In this document: positions 39,240 through 50,643 of the stretch, piece after piece
Layout: each line of letters opens with the position of its first letter
Numbering within the stretch: position 1 is the first letter of the stretch
From: Vavraia culicis subsp. floridensis
Lineage: Eukaryota > Microsporidia > Pleistophoridae
DNA: 62,732 nt
Assembly (NCBI RefSeq): GCF_000192795.1
Contig: NW_007360639.1
Span: 1-62,732 of the forward strand
Direction of reading: 5' to 3'
The notes under the pieces: model-generated
Databases searched by the model: none
What the model saw: only the letters and a program-made list of their open reading frames with translations
What the model was told of the DNA's origin: nothing
Made by a program: the position numbers and the translations under genes

Positions 39240-42213
39240 GTTTTAAATTTGCAAAAATAGTGATTTAATCCATTCTTATCGGTACGTACTTTTTGTTCAT
39301 CTCACATGTGAACAGTCATGTGATTAGAGGAGAATGCCAGCACTAAATTATGATTTTTTTGATATTAACAATGATGCTGCACACATTCTCTATAAGTTTA
39401 GTGTGTTCTTTTCTTGTTTATGGCATCGATCACACAAAATAGGCCTGTTTTTCTCAACAATCTATTACAGAAAATAGTAAACTAGTTGTTTGCATGAACG
39501 AAGTATTCCTGGTTAACACACTGTTGTTAATTGTGTGAACTTCGAAATGATGCATGAGTATGATAATGAAGAATAAAAGTATTGTTAAGTGATGAGTACA
39601 TTGCTGTTAAACACATGTTTTGCTTTTGATCAGAAAACTCATATTGTGATTGTGTTGTTCTACCTCACGAAAAGCTGAAAGCTACATTACAATATGCAAT
39701 TATCAATGCATTATCATATTCATGTTTATTACAATGCATGTACACCAGTTATATTGTGTATGCTAGTATCACTGCATTTCTTTTCCTGTCATCATTTCTA
39801 CTCCAAATAAATTTCTTATCATCAAATCAATTCGAACAAAAATTGAACATAAATGTCATCAATGTTGATCAACTATTGTTACGTAAAATGTCACCTGCAT
39901 TTGTCTTTCGAACGTTGTAACTATTCAAAGCACTGTTTGAAAGTATTTTTTACTAGTTGTTTAACAAACCGGTTGTAATAATCAGTACTCGTCTTCTCTA
40001 TGTTATTTTTATGCAATATTATAGCTACAAAAATGTGCTAGTATTCTCATAATAATCATGACTTGATATTTTGTTGCCATTTCACAATCGGTATCACGTG
40101 TTGTAGAGCCATGACATAATTGTTACTAAACCGGCATTTAATTAAAAATATTCTGTCGTAATAACATATTTACATATGGTTGTTGACTGGGAATGAGCGC
40201 TAATCATAGTAGTTTTGATGACAATGTTGCATCTTTTTGACAGGCAATTGGAAAAATTGTAAATGACAGCAATATAAAAATGTTAAATGTGGTATTATAG
40301 TGTGATCAATTTTATTAGTATTTATTATGCAAATATTTGTGTGATTTTGTAGCAATTTTACAGCACTGCTGTTTTCTCTCAAATTGATATGTCATCAGCA
40401 AAAGAAGAAAAAGATGTACCAATATATTGAGAGATGAGGCTGGAGCTAAATAAAGCTAAGAAAACAATACAATGCAGAGCAACATCCTAAGTCCAGGGGT
40501 AATTATGGAAGTGCTAGTGTTGCAAACCAACATGAGGATTGGTGGCTGAGTGACGAGATTCATTCTCATTTACGACAGTACATGATTCGAATTTCTCTAT
40601 GCAACATTTTTGTGTTAATCTTCGAGGCCTTCAGATCACAAAACGACAAAGCATGATAATGGTGAACAGGCTCAAAAAATAAAATGTATCACTGCAGACA
40701 GCGATAGTGTTCATAGAGAATATAGATACACAATCACAGGACGGTAAATGATGAGATTTCAGGAATTCTCTAGCTACAGTTTTACCTCTACAGTTGAGAT
40801 AAACATGTACCAACCCGAACCCAAAGCTATCATAATTATGGTAAGCACAGACCTGTGACTGGATTGAAAGACTGTGAAAGAATTAATTATGCCAATATTG
40901 ATCGGAAAAAAAAGAACGGCTGATTAGAAAGGATAGTTGTTGTATTCGTATGTATCGTGCATATCAAGTCGCTGTACATGTTGTTTCCAAGTAGCATATT
41001 GTGATCAGCACAAGATGGTGGTGTTTGAACAAAGCGATCAGATGTAGATAGTCTGTGTAAAAGACACGTCCTGGCAGTTAATTTTGTGTGAGCAGGACAG
41101 TCTAAATCACTCCTTCCAGTCATACTGCATGAGATAATCCTAATATGGTATATCAATGTAGAAGTGTCAGAAATTGCATATATGGCTGATTGGTATAATG
41201 AGTCTGGTGTTAAGCAATAAAAATAAAATAGCTTGAAATGCCATAGTGCTACTGTACTCTGACATAAACGTGTCCACAACCAAAATATGAAAAAATATTT
41301 CGAGTTTGCGCAGAAGCTGTATCGTATCTTGAAGTTGTGGAAAGAATTTTTCTGACTTAGCAACGCTCAATGAATTAATGTTCTCTTACAACCCTGGTGC
41401 AACCAGTGCCAAACATTTGCTGTGCTGTAGCATCAACACTACCCGTTTATCGTTCCACAGTTTTGATAGCCTGCAATCGACAACGAGAGATCGCTGATGC
41501 ACGAAATCGGATCGATGATTGAGTCACTCAAGTCTTTGTCTGATTAAAAATAGTTGATGGAGACATACTGTCTGAATATTTACTCATTCAATACCAATGT
41601 TCTGATTTATTTCGTGAATACATGAATGAACATTTTTGTGACCTAGGCTCTTGATGTCCGATCCTGCTGTACCTTAGAATATTGTATTTGAATGTTTCTT
41701 TGTTGAATAAACAGAATTTGAAATGGTTGATAACCTGTATGTTCTGATATTTTTCCCTCATTGATGTGCATTTTACATCAGAGAATTTTTTTAGCAATCT
41801 GCTTCACAATCGTGAAAATCTGAGATTTCTTGATAATCAGTCATTCGGGTTAATGAGAATACGCACAAATAACCCACAAAGCCTGTCTCATAGATCTGAA
41901 GCACCACCCTAACCTGAAAACACTGATCGTTCTGTACATGTTTGTTCTTTTGAATAACCAGTTTTTTACCAGCTGCTGGCGAAGTTGGAATGTTTGAAAT
42001 TGCAGTAATTTTGATGTACGGGTAGAGTCAACAAGCACAGGGAGAAAACGCTGTGCACAAACAGCTCGTTATCGTCGATATCTCTCTCCCCTGCGATCGA
42101 CCCATTTTCGACAATCGCACTCATCTTGCAAAAGAACGCAATGATACGTTGAATTATGTCCCTACCTATCTTTATCGACATTTACGAATTGGAGGTGTTA
42201 CAATCAGGAACTG
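39240..42213. other. Gene-poor stretch, possible gene relics
   Basis: About 3 kb. Minus-strand translation between about 42180 and 41170 gives short protein-like pieces separated by stops (for example DIDDNELFVHSVFSLCL at the upstream end and REKYQNIQVINHFKF), which could be a decayed gene; similarity to the LRR genes is suggestive only. A 158-codon frame at 40887-41363 begins with TTG and has no recognisable features. Confidence 0.35.
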
Positions 42214-42276
42214 ATGATAAAAAAATCGGTACTGATCCTCGCTCTCTTCCTGTGCGCAGTGGATAGCAAGGTTTAA
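42214..42276 (+). pseudogene. Isolated signal-peptide-coding relic
   Basis: ATG at 42214 encodes a near-ideal signal peptide (MIKKSVLILALFLCAVDSKV) ending at TAA 42274-42276. The frame after the stop stays open and Cys/Arg/Ser-rich for about 30 more codons to the next stop. It appears to be the 5' end of a secreted gene cut short by a nonsense codon. No TATAAATA box was seen upstream. Confidence 0.4.
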
Positions 42277-43243
42277 AACGAATTTGCATGTTCTACACGT
42301 GAGTGCCTGTCTCATAAAACAGCCTCAGCGCTTTTTACAAAGAGACACATCGATCTGTCTCGAATGTGAGATGTTTTACCATAATTATTAGTTATTTTGC
42401 CCCTTTGGTCGGAGTCGCACCTATTCGTCTGTGTTCATATCTCGATGTTTCTTACCAAGTGCACTTTTTAGGACCAGCATCTACGGACCTATCTTTAGCA
42501 TAATAATTGAAGCTGTGTTTCTGTCTTGATATTCTTTATTCTGTGTGTGATATATAACCACAGTACTACTTGCAAATTCAACACTTGTCAGCCATGTTGT
42601 GATACGCTGACACCATTTATCGTTCCCAAGAAGGAATTAGCAAACGGTGCAATAAAAGTTCAATACAACCTGTTATGATTCGAATCATAAAGACTTGTAC
42701 TATTATTATTAGTATTATGCAGAAGATTCTTGTATATTATTGATAAAATCATGGTTAATATTTCTACCGGTGTGTTCGATCTTCGTCGCGATAATAACAG
42801 TAGTTCCTTAGATTTATTAATCAACAAATGTGTTGCGGTAACCATCTACATTATTTTTACTTTGTATTAAAATATTGATTTATTGCCTTTCCACAGCTGA
42901 ACAATCTCGTTTCACCTATATCAGCTGATGATAAGCACTGTACCTTTTACCTGGTTACTATCTTCATGTTTTACTAGCCATGCCATTTCTGTTTATAAAA
43001 CGTAACACGTCAAATTGTACGCAGCAAACGTATTTTTTCAAATTTGCTTTCACTTCTTGTTGTACTCTCTCCTGTACATTTTTGGTAAATGCTAAAAATT
43101 TATATTTGACAGAAATGATGTTTCTGTAATAATTCCTTACGATATCACTGATTGATAAAGACAGAGGTGAAAATTGCATTCATATGTACTTCTTAATATC
43201 ATGCAAATGCATGAATGTTAGTACGGTACGCGTACTGCGATTC
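42277..43243. other. Gene-poor sequence up to the assembly gap
   Basis: About 970 bp without a convincing gene. A coding region interrupted by the gap may begin near its end, since an ATG frame from 43184 enters the gap open. Confidence 0.4.
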
Positions 43244-43805
43244 NNNNNNNNNNNNNNNNNNNNNNNNNNNNNNNNNNNNNNNNNNNNNNNNNNNNNNNNN
43301 NNNNNNNNNNNNNNNNNNNNNNNNNNNNNNNNNNNNNNNNNNNNNNNNNNNNNNNNNNNNNNNNNNNNNNNNNNNNNNNNNNNNNNNNNNNNNNNNNNNN
43401 NNNNNNNNNNNNNNNNNNNNNNNNNNNNNNNNNNNNNNNNNNNNNNNNNNNNNNNNNNNNNNNNNNNNNNNNNNNNNNNNNNNNNNNNNNNNNNNNNNNN
43501 NNNNNNNNNNNNNNNNNNNNNNNNNNNNNNNNNNNNNNNNNNNNNNNNNNNNNNNNNNNNNNNNNNNNNNNNNNNNNNNNNNNNNNNNNNNNNNNNNNNN
43601 NNNNNNNNNNNNNNNNNNNNNNNNNNNNNNNNNNNNNNNNNNNNNNNNNNNNNNNNNNNNNNNNNNNNNNNNNNNNNNNNNNNNNNNNNNNNNNNNNNNN
43701 NNNNNNNNNNNNNNNNNNNNNNNNNNNNNNNNNNNNNNNNNNNNNNNNNNNNNNNNNNNNNNNNNNNNNNNNNNNNNNNNNNNNNNNNNNNNNNNNNNNN
43801 NNNNN
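43244..43805. other. Assembly gap (562 N)
   Basis: An uninterrupted run of N. Its real size and content are unknown; any frame through it is fictitious. Confidence 0.99.
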
Positions 43806-43807
43806 AC

Positions 43808-44569
43808 GCGCGATTAGTTCAACATTGCAAGAATTACATCCATGAACTGCCATATAAACTTCATACTATCCGCTACGTATGCATTGGTATGAAATACGTG
43901 TTGTTAGATCGTAATTTTATTGAATTGTATGTTAATTGCAAGGTTATCGCACAGCAAATTGAATGTGTTTTTAGCGAATTAAACCTTGCAACGCAACTGA
44001 TGAACCAAGTGATTGGTAAATTGTATGTACGTTGTCCACAAGACATGAAACAGGCTGCTGAGAACATATCAAGTAATTTCAGCGAAGTTATGGCAGTGCA
44101 AAGGCAAGTACTTAAGGCACTGGCAGATAGCATGTCGGAAGTTGGAAGACTTGTTCTGATGATGGATTTATCAAAAAATGTACGATACGGAGAAAATAAC
44201 ATGATGGCAGGTGGGAGTGAATCGTGTAATGCAAATGTTGGAGAAGAGCAAGAAGTGGTAGGAGGATCATATGATCCGGTGAAAGCAGATGCGCGTCAAA
44301 ACGTTTCTCATACAGAACGGTACAGCAAGATGAAAAGATTCGAAAGCACAATCAAATCGAATACGCATCATAGCGCGAAACATGGTGCGTCAGTTGACGA
44401 AAAAGCATCTACAAGTGCCGAAAATCTCGGATGGACCGAACAACCACAATCATTACGTAGAGAATACGGCGATAATTACCATTTAATGGTACCTCCGTAT
44501 CAAAATAAAAATGAGAACGATATCGTATATAAGACGGATATTTTGCAAAAATTCTGCAAAAACTGTTAA
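43808..44569 (+). CDS. Orphan protein, 3' part only (5' part in the gap)
   Basis: No family was recognised. About 253 codons are open from the gap to the TAA at 44567-44569. The first part is helical with regularly spaced hydrophobics (ECVFSELNLATQLMNQVIGKL, NISSNFSEVMAVQRQVLKAL). The C-terminal 120 residues are hydrophilic, rich in S/N/H/E/K. The layout (helical body, polar His/Ser-rich tail) recalls the secreted orphan at 7910-9218, but no alignment was possible by eye. The start cannot be determined, and joining to the frame before the gap (43184) is not justified. Confidence 0.65.
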   Translation, partial: ARLVQHCKNYIHELPYKLHTIRYVCIGMKYVLLDRNFIELYVNCKVIAQQIECVFSELNLATQLMNQVIGKLYVRCPQDMKQAAENISSNFSEVMAVQRQVLKALADSMSEVGRLVLMMDLSKNVRYGENNMMAGGSESCNANVGEEQEVVGGSYDPVKADARQNVSHTERYSKMKRFESTIKSNTHHSAKHGASVDEKASTSAENLGWTEQPQSLRREYGDNYHLMVPPYQNKNENDIVYKTDILQKFCKNC

Positions 44570-46940
44570 ACGAATGCATGGGAGTAGCTGACGGTTTACA
44601 GAACAGTTCGTTATTTTTCCAAAATATTTTGTGGATAATACAGGTGTCAGGAAACGATGATAAGGGTTCTAAAAAACGTAGGTGCTAGTGCTTGAAATGA
44701 ATGCTAGTTTTATTAGTGACAGGTGCTATGATGCATTCTGATCACACACCTATTCGATTAAACGTATTCATTATCGGTTCTGGGTGTGTATTTGTTATTC
44801 ACTGCCAGATCGTTGGTTGTTGTCATTCTCAGCAGTTTTTTGAACTAACACGCATAGTTTGTGTTAAAACAACTATCCACAAATATAAAAAGACGCGATT
44901 TACTATCATTAATAGATTTCTTAGCTCGGCCAAACGCTGTACAACCAAAGAAAACAGCTAAAGAAAAGTGAAATGCAGATTTTTAAAAGTGGCACGGTCT
45001 AATACTGCCAGCACAGGCCTATTGTGTAAGATATGCTTCTTGGAATTCATTCTAGCCATTAGCTTATTCTTGCACAATTCTGTGTTGGTACTGTAGAAAA
45101 ACCTATGATTCTTCCTGTAAGTGCGCTGGTACCGATAGTAGTTGTTCATTATTGTTCAAGCTCGCTCCAACAACTTAAGGCTCGGTACTCCTGATTCACA
45201 TCACCATTTAATATCTGTTTGATGAGTTAGAGCCTTTTAATCTTTGAACTTATGTTTCTGATCTACAAAACACGGGAAGGATATATAATCTATACCAAAT
45301 TTTCTTTAACCAAACTCATCTACCACCACGCACATAACGCCTACATGAGTCAAAATGAATGCATGTGATTCCACTATCTATGTTCGTCTTTGGCTATTGT
45401 AAATCATGTCCATTTCTCTAGAAAGCATGTATCGATCAAATCTTCTTCTTACACAGGAGAGTTCAATCTTGGACCCCTGAGACGGTATCTATTGGTCTGT
45501 CTACTCAGTCATCAGAGATCCTTAGTCTAAATGCTTCGTCAGGTCGTACCAGAGAGTCTGGTTCACCCGACATTACATTTGAAACAAGAAGTTTTTGTGG
45601 TGACTTAAGTTAAAGCAGCACTGTTCTATGGAACAAAAAATGTCAAATCAACTTTTATCTCAGTCCTCCCTACCTTTGTTGTCAATATTAGAGCGGAAAA
45701 CTTGAAACAAGATATTTATGTTGTAGAAGCCTGATGGCTCAAACCTGCTAGTTAAGTAATTGACCTTTACTGATCCGCTAAATGCTCGATTGCAAGAGTA
45801 TCCAACTGGAGATGGGTAGTGAAGGCTATTATCGAGCAAATTGAAAGCTGAAGAACGTAGGCTTCGAGGTTTTAGAAGATTTCACAGCATTATTCTGTAA
45901 GTCGTGGTCTTCATAAGCCATTTCCTGTTAGACATCAAAACTTTTTCTTTTAAATTGAACGTGTACTTCAGATAGAACTACAGGGCCTCCACAATGTGAT
46001 GTTTATATCCGAGAAACACATCATTTTTATTACACCTGGTTGTAGAACCAACTCAATAAGCTTCAAACCACCATTTTATTTTTGAACTTCAGGTGTATAC
46101 ATGTAATTTTCGGTTTTATATCATTTGTCTTGTTGTGGTTGATCACTGCTTGGAAATAATATCTTGTCTTTCACTAATAACGGATCATTGCAGTAAGCTT
46201 TTAATGCCATTTTCAGCCACATTGAACATTTTACAATGTATTTCCGATGAAAAGAACCAATTATTGTGCTTGATTACAATTGTATAAACAAATAAATAAT
46301 ACCTGGTAGTATACATCTTTCTCTTTTGGAACAAACTATATATTATATTGCACCGGTCACGTAGCTTGGAAAGCTCACTAGATAACGGACTAAATAAATT
46401 AATGATTATTACTCTTGTAGCGAGAAAAAGGAGTTTTGGCAATGTTACGTTAGATCATAGCTATAGACCAGGCGGTATTTACATATAAAAGAGGGTGAAG
46501 TATAAAAAGATGTACATCGCTTGACTAGACTAACTCGTAGCATTCTTCTCTTCAAGTTTATTTTGGGTATTGCGGTAGTCCTCTATTGAATAGGAGTACA
46601 AAAAAGAAATAAGTGCCTCCAACACACAATCTTTATTTAAATTTGATGACAAAATATGCTCACTGTGTTTCTAGGATTAGATGCTTTTATTGATTTTCTG
46701 CCACTAGAATGCTAACGACGTGTGTCATAGCTCTGGTGGCTACAACACCTGAAAATTTATTTAGGAATAACGATGAACTTTTTCTCAGGCTCGTTAGATG
46801 CTGAACACTCATCATTTGCTAAACGCTAGCGGATATAATGCAAGTATACCAGAAAAATTAGCTGATTCTATGAGCATCTGCTCATTTTTCAAAACATATT
46901 TACATTTTCATACGTTCTAATTGCACGGTGAGCCAGAATT
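44570..46940. other. Long gene-poor stretch
   Basis: About 2.4 kb. Minus-strand reading of 45900-45650 gives a few protein-like fragments that might be LRR-gene relics, but many stops interrupt them. No intact gene or RNA was recognised. Confidence 0.4.
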
Positions 46941-48664
46941 TTAATCTAGAAATCTAACAGAGCTGAGCAATCCATCAACGCTACTAATAAACACCACATT
47001 TTTATGCACCATTATATCAGTTATACCTTTATAACATACATTCTCCATTTTACACACGATACCAGTTCGATTCATGCAATATAAATGGTTTTTCACCGCA
47101 AAAAATACCATATTATCTGTATTAGATATTGTAAAGCTATAATCGTCCATATTGAATGAATCATTTATATCATTTTCATCTTTTTTTTCATCCATCATAG
47201 CATTATTTGTCACTTCAGAATCTAATTGTTGTGCTTCATCACGATTTTTGTAGCACAAACCACTTTTTTCTACGTTCAGTTCATACTTCAACGGTTTGTC
47301 ATTTATTTTATCACTGTTTAAAGCGTGCCCTCCCTCCTTTGCGTTTCGACTTGAATTTTTAAATTTTCCGCTACTAAAAACCGGATCATTTGACTGTGAC
47401 TTGTCACAAAGTACTTCTTTTAATGGTAATCCATTAAGAACATTTTCCTTTTCAAATACACTACTCAAACCCAACCTTGCGCTTATATTGCTGATCAAAG
47501 TACACATTTCTTCTTTTATTGGATCTAAATTCGAGTGTTCAAAATCTGCCTCTCCCGCCCCGGTGCAACTATCGATTATAATTTTTTTCCATCGCTCCCT
47601 AACCTGTTTCGCATTTTTAGATTCCAAGGCTCTTTTTTCAGACAACTCAGAGCATTCTTTCTTACCGTATTCATAAATTACACTCACATGTGCTTCAAAC
47701 GGGCCAATTTTGCCCAAAAGACACGTTCCACAGAACGGAAAATGTAAAATGTGCAGATAATTGCCAATACATCCACCAACATACAGAAATTCATTGTCAT
47801 GTGAAAATTTATATCTCCTGAACAGAATCATTTCTTGTTCATCAGCGAATGCGTTGCTAAGCTTTCCCAGAAGTGTCATTTTGTTTGTGATATAAAAAAT
47901 TTTCATTGTTTTATCCTTAGAGAACGTGCTGAGAATGTTATACTTGGCATTGTAAGCCAGACCTTGTATGGAGAGAGAATGTGGTTTTATAACATTGAGT
48001 AGTTTATACGAAAGTAGTTTTGCGACTCTCAAGGGCTTAATCTTCTTTTTCGCAACAGTTTTAGAACCATTTTCTACCATTTGACTATTATTTTGTGTTC
48101 TTACATCAGAACTGTGATGATTTTGAGCATCCTTGTCCATTTTTTCTCCATCAATGCCATTCTTACCTAAACTTTCACCAACTGCCTTTTCCTCCTCTTG
48201 CTTATCTCCTTGCTCGTTGTTCTCAATTATTTCGTACATCATTAGCCTGCCACTTTCGAAAGCAAATACCACCACTTCCCGTCTAACGAAAACAATTTCA
48301 TTGCAGCTGTCGCCATCGCCACCTCGTATAGCACATTCTTCAAATGTACATCCTTTTTCTTTGAAGATGTATACCTCTCCCATTGTAGTTCCGGCCGCCA
48401 CATATCTGCCGTGCGAGCGTATTATGTTGACACTATTCGGCAATGTCAGTGTGCAACAATATACGAAGCTCACACTGCTATTATCTGGATAACACAGAAT
48501 ATTCTTGTTTTTTTTTGTTTCAAGACAATATGCCAGCACCGTACTGTACAATCAGAACCGGCCGTCAGAAGATGGTTGTCAGTCGATGACAAACCATAAA
48601 TCGATGCATTTTCATGAAAATGTAGCGTATGCTTTGTTATTTCGAACGTATAACCTTTTTTCAT
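46941..48664 (-). CDS. CAC2: WD40 protein, CAF-1 p60 subunit (CAC2/CHAF1B-like), one frameshift
   Basis: The mid-size CAF-1 subunit deposits newly made H3-H4 behind the replication fork. The gene starts at ATG 48664 in one frame (WD-type unit ending LTAGSDCTVRCWHI) and continues from about 48515 in another frame to the TAA at 46941. The shift coincides with nine A residues (plus-strand T-run around 48508-48516). Matching CAF-1 p60 by family pattern: HSLSIQGLAYN..TFSKDKTMKIFYI (the HKSYVQG..DRVLRVY blade), then a LFRRYKFSHDNEFL block (p60 LFRRL.F.PDG), and the C-terminal GITDIMV..SSVDGLLSSVRF blade. Two low-complexity K/E/S/N-rich inserts interrupt blades. It totals about 574 residues. A 20-bp perfect inverted repeat begins about 65 bp upstream of the ATG. 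Whether the frameshift is real or a sequencing error is undecided. Confidence 0.72.
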
Positions 48665-48728
48665 AATTATGTTTCTTGCCGCTCGTTTAATGGGTTGTGG
48701 CAAATCAACAACTTGTAAGTTTTTTTGC

Positions 48729-48770
48729 GTTTAAACGCGCATTCCTTTTGAAAGGAATGCGCGTTTAAAC
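48729..48770. repeat. Perfect 20-bp inverted repeat with 2-nt loop
   Basis: The left arm GTTTAAACGCGCATTCCTTT (48729-48748), spacer TG, and right arm 48751-48770 are exact reverse complements. Each arm starts with the 8-bp palindrome GTTTAAAC. GC content in the core is higher than the flanks. It lies between the divergent-facing 3' end of the Exo70-like gene and the CAC2 start. Confidence 0.95.
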
Positions 48771-49092
48771 TTTGAATTTTCGACCCAACTGAGCTATGTG
48801 CTTATGGGAGAACAATTAGCATTGTTTGTGGCGAGCTATGCAACACGACTCGCATCTTTACTAATTCGAATACAAAATCGTGAAAAATCCTGTCTCACTC
48901 ACATCTAAGTAATCTAATATAATACATCTCAATTATAGCACAATTTAAGATGCTGCAATACATTAAAATCGTGTTATTATAATAACATTGTTAGAATACA
49001 TGAAATGCAATATAAACAAAGAATTTTATCATATACTTGTTAGAAATCTAGTAAGTCTATCCATACATCAAATAATAGATTTAATTTACGTG
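48771..49092. other. Intergenic, no gene seen
   Basis: About 320 bp. The minus strand contains TAGCTCAGTTGGGT (48782-48795), which resembles a tRNA D arm, but no matching acceptor, anticodon or T arm was found. Confidence 0.45.
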
Positions 49093-50508
49093 TTATGAAA
49101 GTTCCAGATTATCAAGCCTTTTCAGGATCTTTTCAAAGTCGCCATTGTACGGTGCACGTTTATTCAGATCTTTAAATATTTTTTTTACGTTTTCCAAAAC
49201 GTAATTTCGCGTTTCATTTGGTATCTTTGTTTGTGTGAAGAAATTAAGTGTGTTATCGATAAAAGCGGTGCAATTGCCCCCGTAATTAGCACTTTCATCT
49301 CTCAAATAACTAATAATACCTTTCTTGTAGATCTGAATATCATCAAAAAGCATTTTATCACCAATTGCATTCCTGGTCTTCATAATGTAGTTTATGTTAT
49401 TGAGTAGGTACACATTTTTGTTTAATTCATTTTCATTCAGGGACAAATGTTTTATTTTCATGTATAAAGTTAGTAATATCTTATCCTTTAACTCATCTTG
49501 CTCTTTAACCTTCAGATTTTCACCGTATTTCTCTACGTAGTCCTGCGCTACTTGGGAATTAAGAGAATTTATAACTTTGGTGGTGAATACTACGAAGCTC
49601 TCTACCTCAAATTTTTTATCGATTTGATTTACATTTTCGATGTAGCGGATAAGATGATGTAACAGACAATCCATGCATCCCAGTAAACTGATACCATTTA
49701 TCTTTGCCACATCGTAGAGATCTATGATCATGAAAATATCCTTTAGATTTTTTCTCCTTTCGATCAGGTCCATAAACCTCATTATATTAGTTTTCATGTC
49801 TTCTCTTAAATAATTTATCATGTTTTTGTTAAGAAATTCGTATGTTGCCGTATCAAACAGAAATATGTTCATTTCCCTAATATCGTTGAATAACTTGCTA
49901 CTGTCGGCAACACGCTTAACAAATGCATCGGTATCTTCAAGTGCATCCCTAAAATTAAACTCCTTGAAATAAGTCTGCATGTATTTTTCAGCAATTTCCG
50001 ATTTTTCTCCATAAGTTATCAGAAATGTAGATATCCTGTTAAGACCATCCACCTCGATCAGCATGTTCTCCTTTACCAATAAAAAAAATCTTTTTCTAAT
50101 GCTGTTGTAAATGCCTGCTAGCGCGGTTTCAGAGCTCTCAATTTTTGTCTTCACGATGCCGATGCTCTTATACATTTTAATGTTCTTATTGCTGTTCTTA
50201 ATATTCTCATACGCTTCTATTACCTCCAAATCCTTCTTTATGTCGGTATCATTCGCTTTCTTATAATCTTTGATCACTAAAACGCTTTCATTTACATTTT
50301 CACAGTATTTAATGTAGTCTTCATGGAACTTTATTGCGTATTCCAAATTCTTTTTAGGAATGCTGTACCGTTCAAACGTTTGTAAAACAGTTGTGGGAGT
50401 ATTCTGTGTGTTACTCTCCATCTTTTTGTATATCTGATTCAAATTTTGTGCTATTTTATCGGTTTTACCCAAAGTATTCAGCAACTTTTCGTACTCTTCG
50501 TATTTCAT
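49093..50508 (-). CDS. Exo70-like exocyst subunit
   Basis: Exo70 tethers secretory vesicles to PI(4,5)P2 and Rho GTPases at the plasma membrane. The 471-residue product is all helical and Lys/Asn/Glu-rich. Its N-terminal 140 residues follow the Exo70 head pattern: LNTLGKTDKIAQNLNQIYKK, then a long helix, a KNLEYAIKFHEDYIKYC segment, and a basic SIRKRFFLLV helix. The C-terminal half is made of hydrophobic-periodic helices like the Exo70 rod. It is shorter than yeast Exo70 (623). The start is ATG 50506-50508, where AGGGCCCTTA precedes the ATG (CCC three bases upstream). The frame extends 45 codons further to another ATG (50643), but that stretch does not resemble the family. Other exocyst or tether helical-rod subunits are the alternative. 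Confidence 0.52.
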   Translation of the reverse strand: MKYEEYEKLLNTLGKTDKIAQNLNQIYKKMESNTQNTPTTVLQTFERYSIPKKNLEYAIKFHEDYIKYCENVNESVLVIKDYKKANDTDIKKDLEVIEAYENIKNSNKNIKMYKSIGIVKTKIESSETALAGIYNSIRKRFFLLVKENMLIEVDGLNRISTFLITYGEKSEIAEKYMQTYFKEFNFRDALEDTDAFVKRVADSSKLFNDIREMNIFLFDTATYEFLNKNMINYLREDMKTNIMRFMDLIERRKNLKDIFMIIDLYDVAKINGISLLGCMDCLLHHLIRYIENVNQIDKKFEVESFVVFTTKVINSLNSQVAQDYVEKYGENLKVKEQDELKDKILLTLYMKIKHLSLNENELNKNVYLLNNINYIMKTRNAIGDKMLFDDIQIYKKGIISYLRDESANYGGNCTAFIDNTLNFFTQTKIPNETRNYVLENVKKIFKDLNKRAPYNGDFEKILKRLDNLELS

Positions 50509-50643
50509 TAAGGGCCCTGCTAGCAAAAAATAATGTTTAGGATATGATCCATAAATAAATAAATCAAATGCCCTGTGGTTTGGAAGATATACACATGATA
50601 CAATCCTCAAATTATTTGACGGGACACTCGTACGATGTATCAT

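Noticed and set aside
40887..41363. 158-codon minus-strand ORF
   Set aside because: Begins with TTG, has stop-free but featureless composition, and has no start signal.
43184..44569. 461-codon ORF spanning the N run
   Set aside because: The middle is undefined; only the part after the gap can be supported.
48782..48797. tRNA D-arm-like TAGCTCAGTTGGGT on the minus strand
   Set aside because: The D stem does not close, and no acceptor, anticodon or T-arm partners were found; the adjoining sequence is the perfect inverted repeat.
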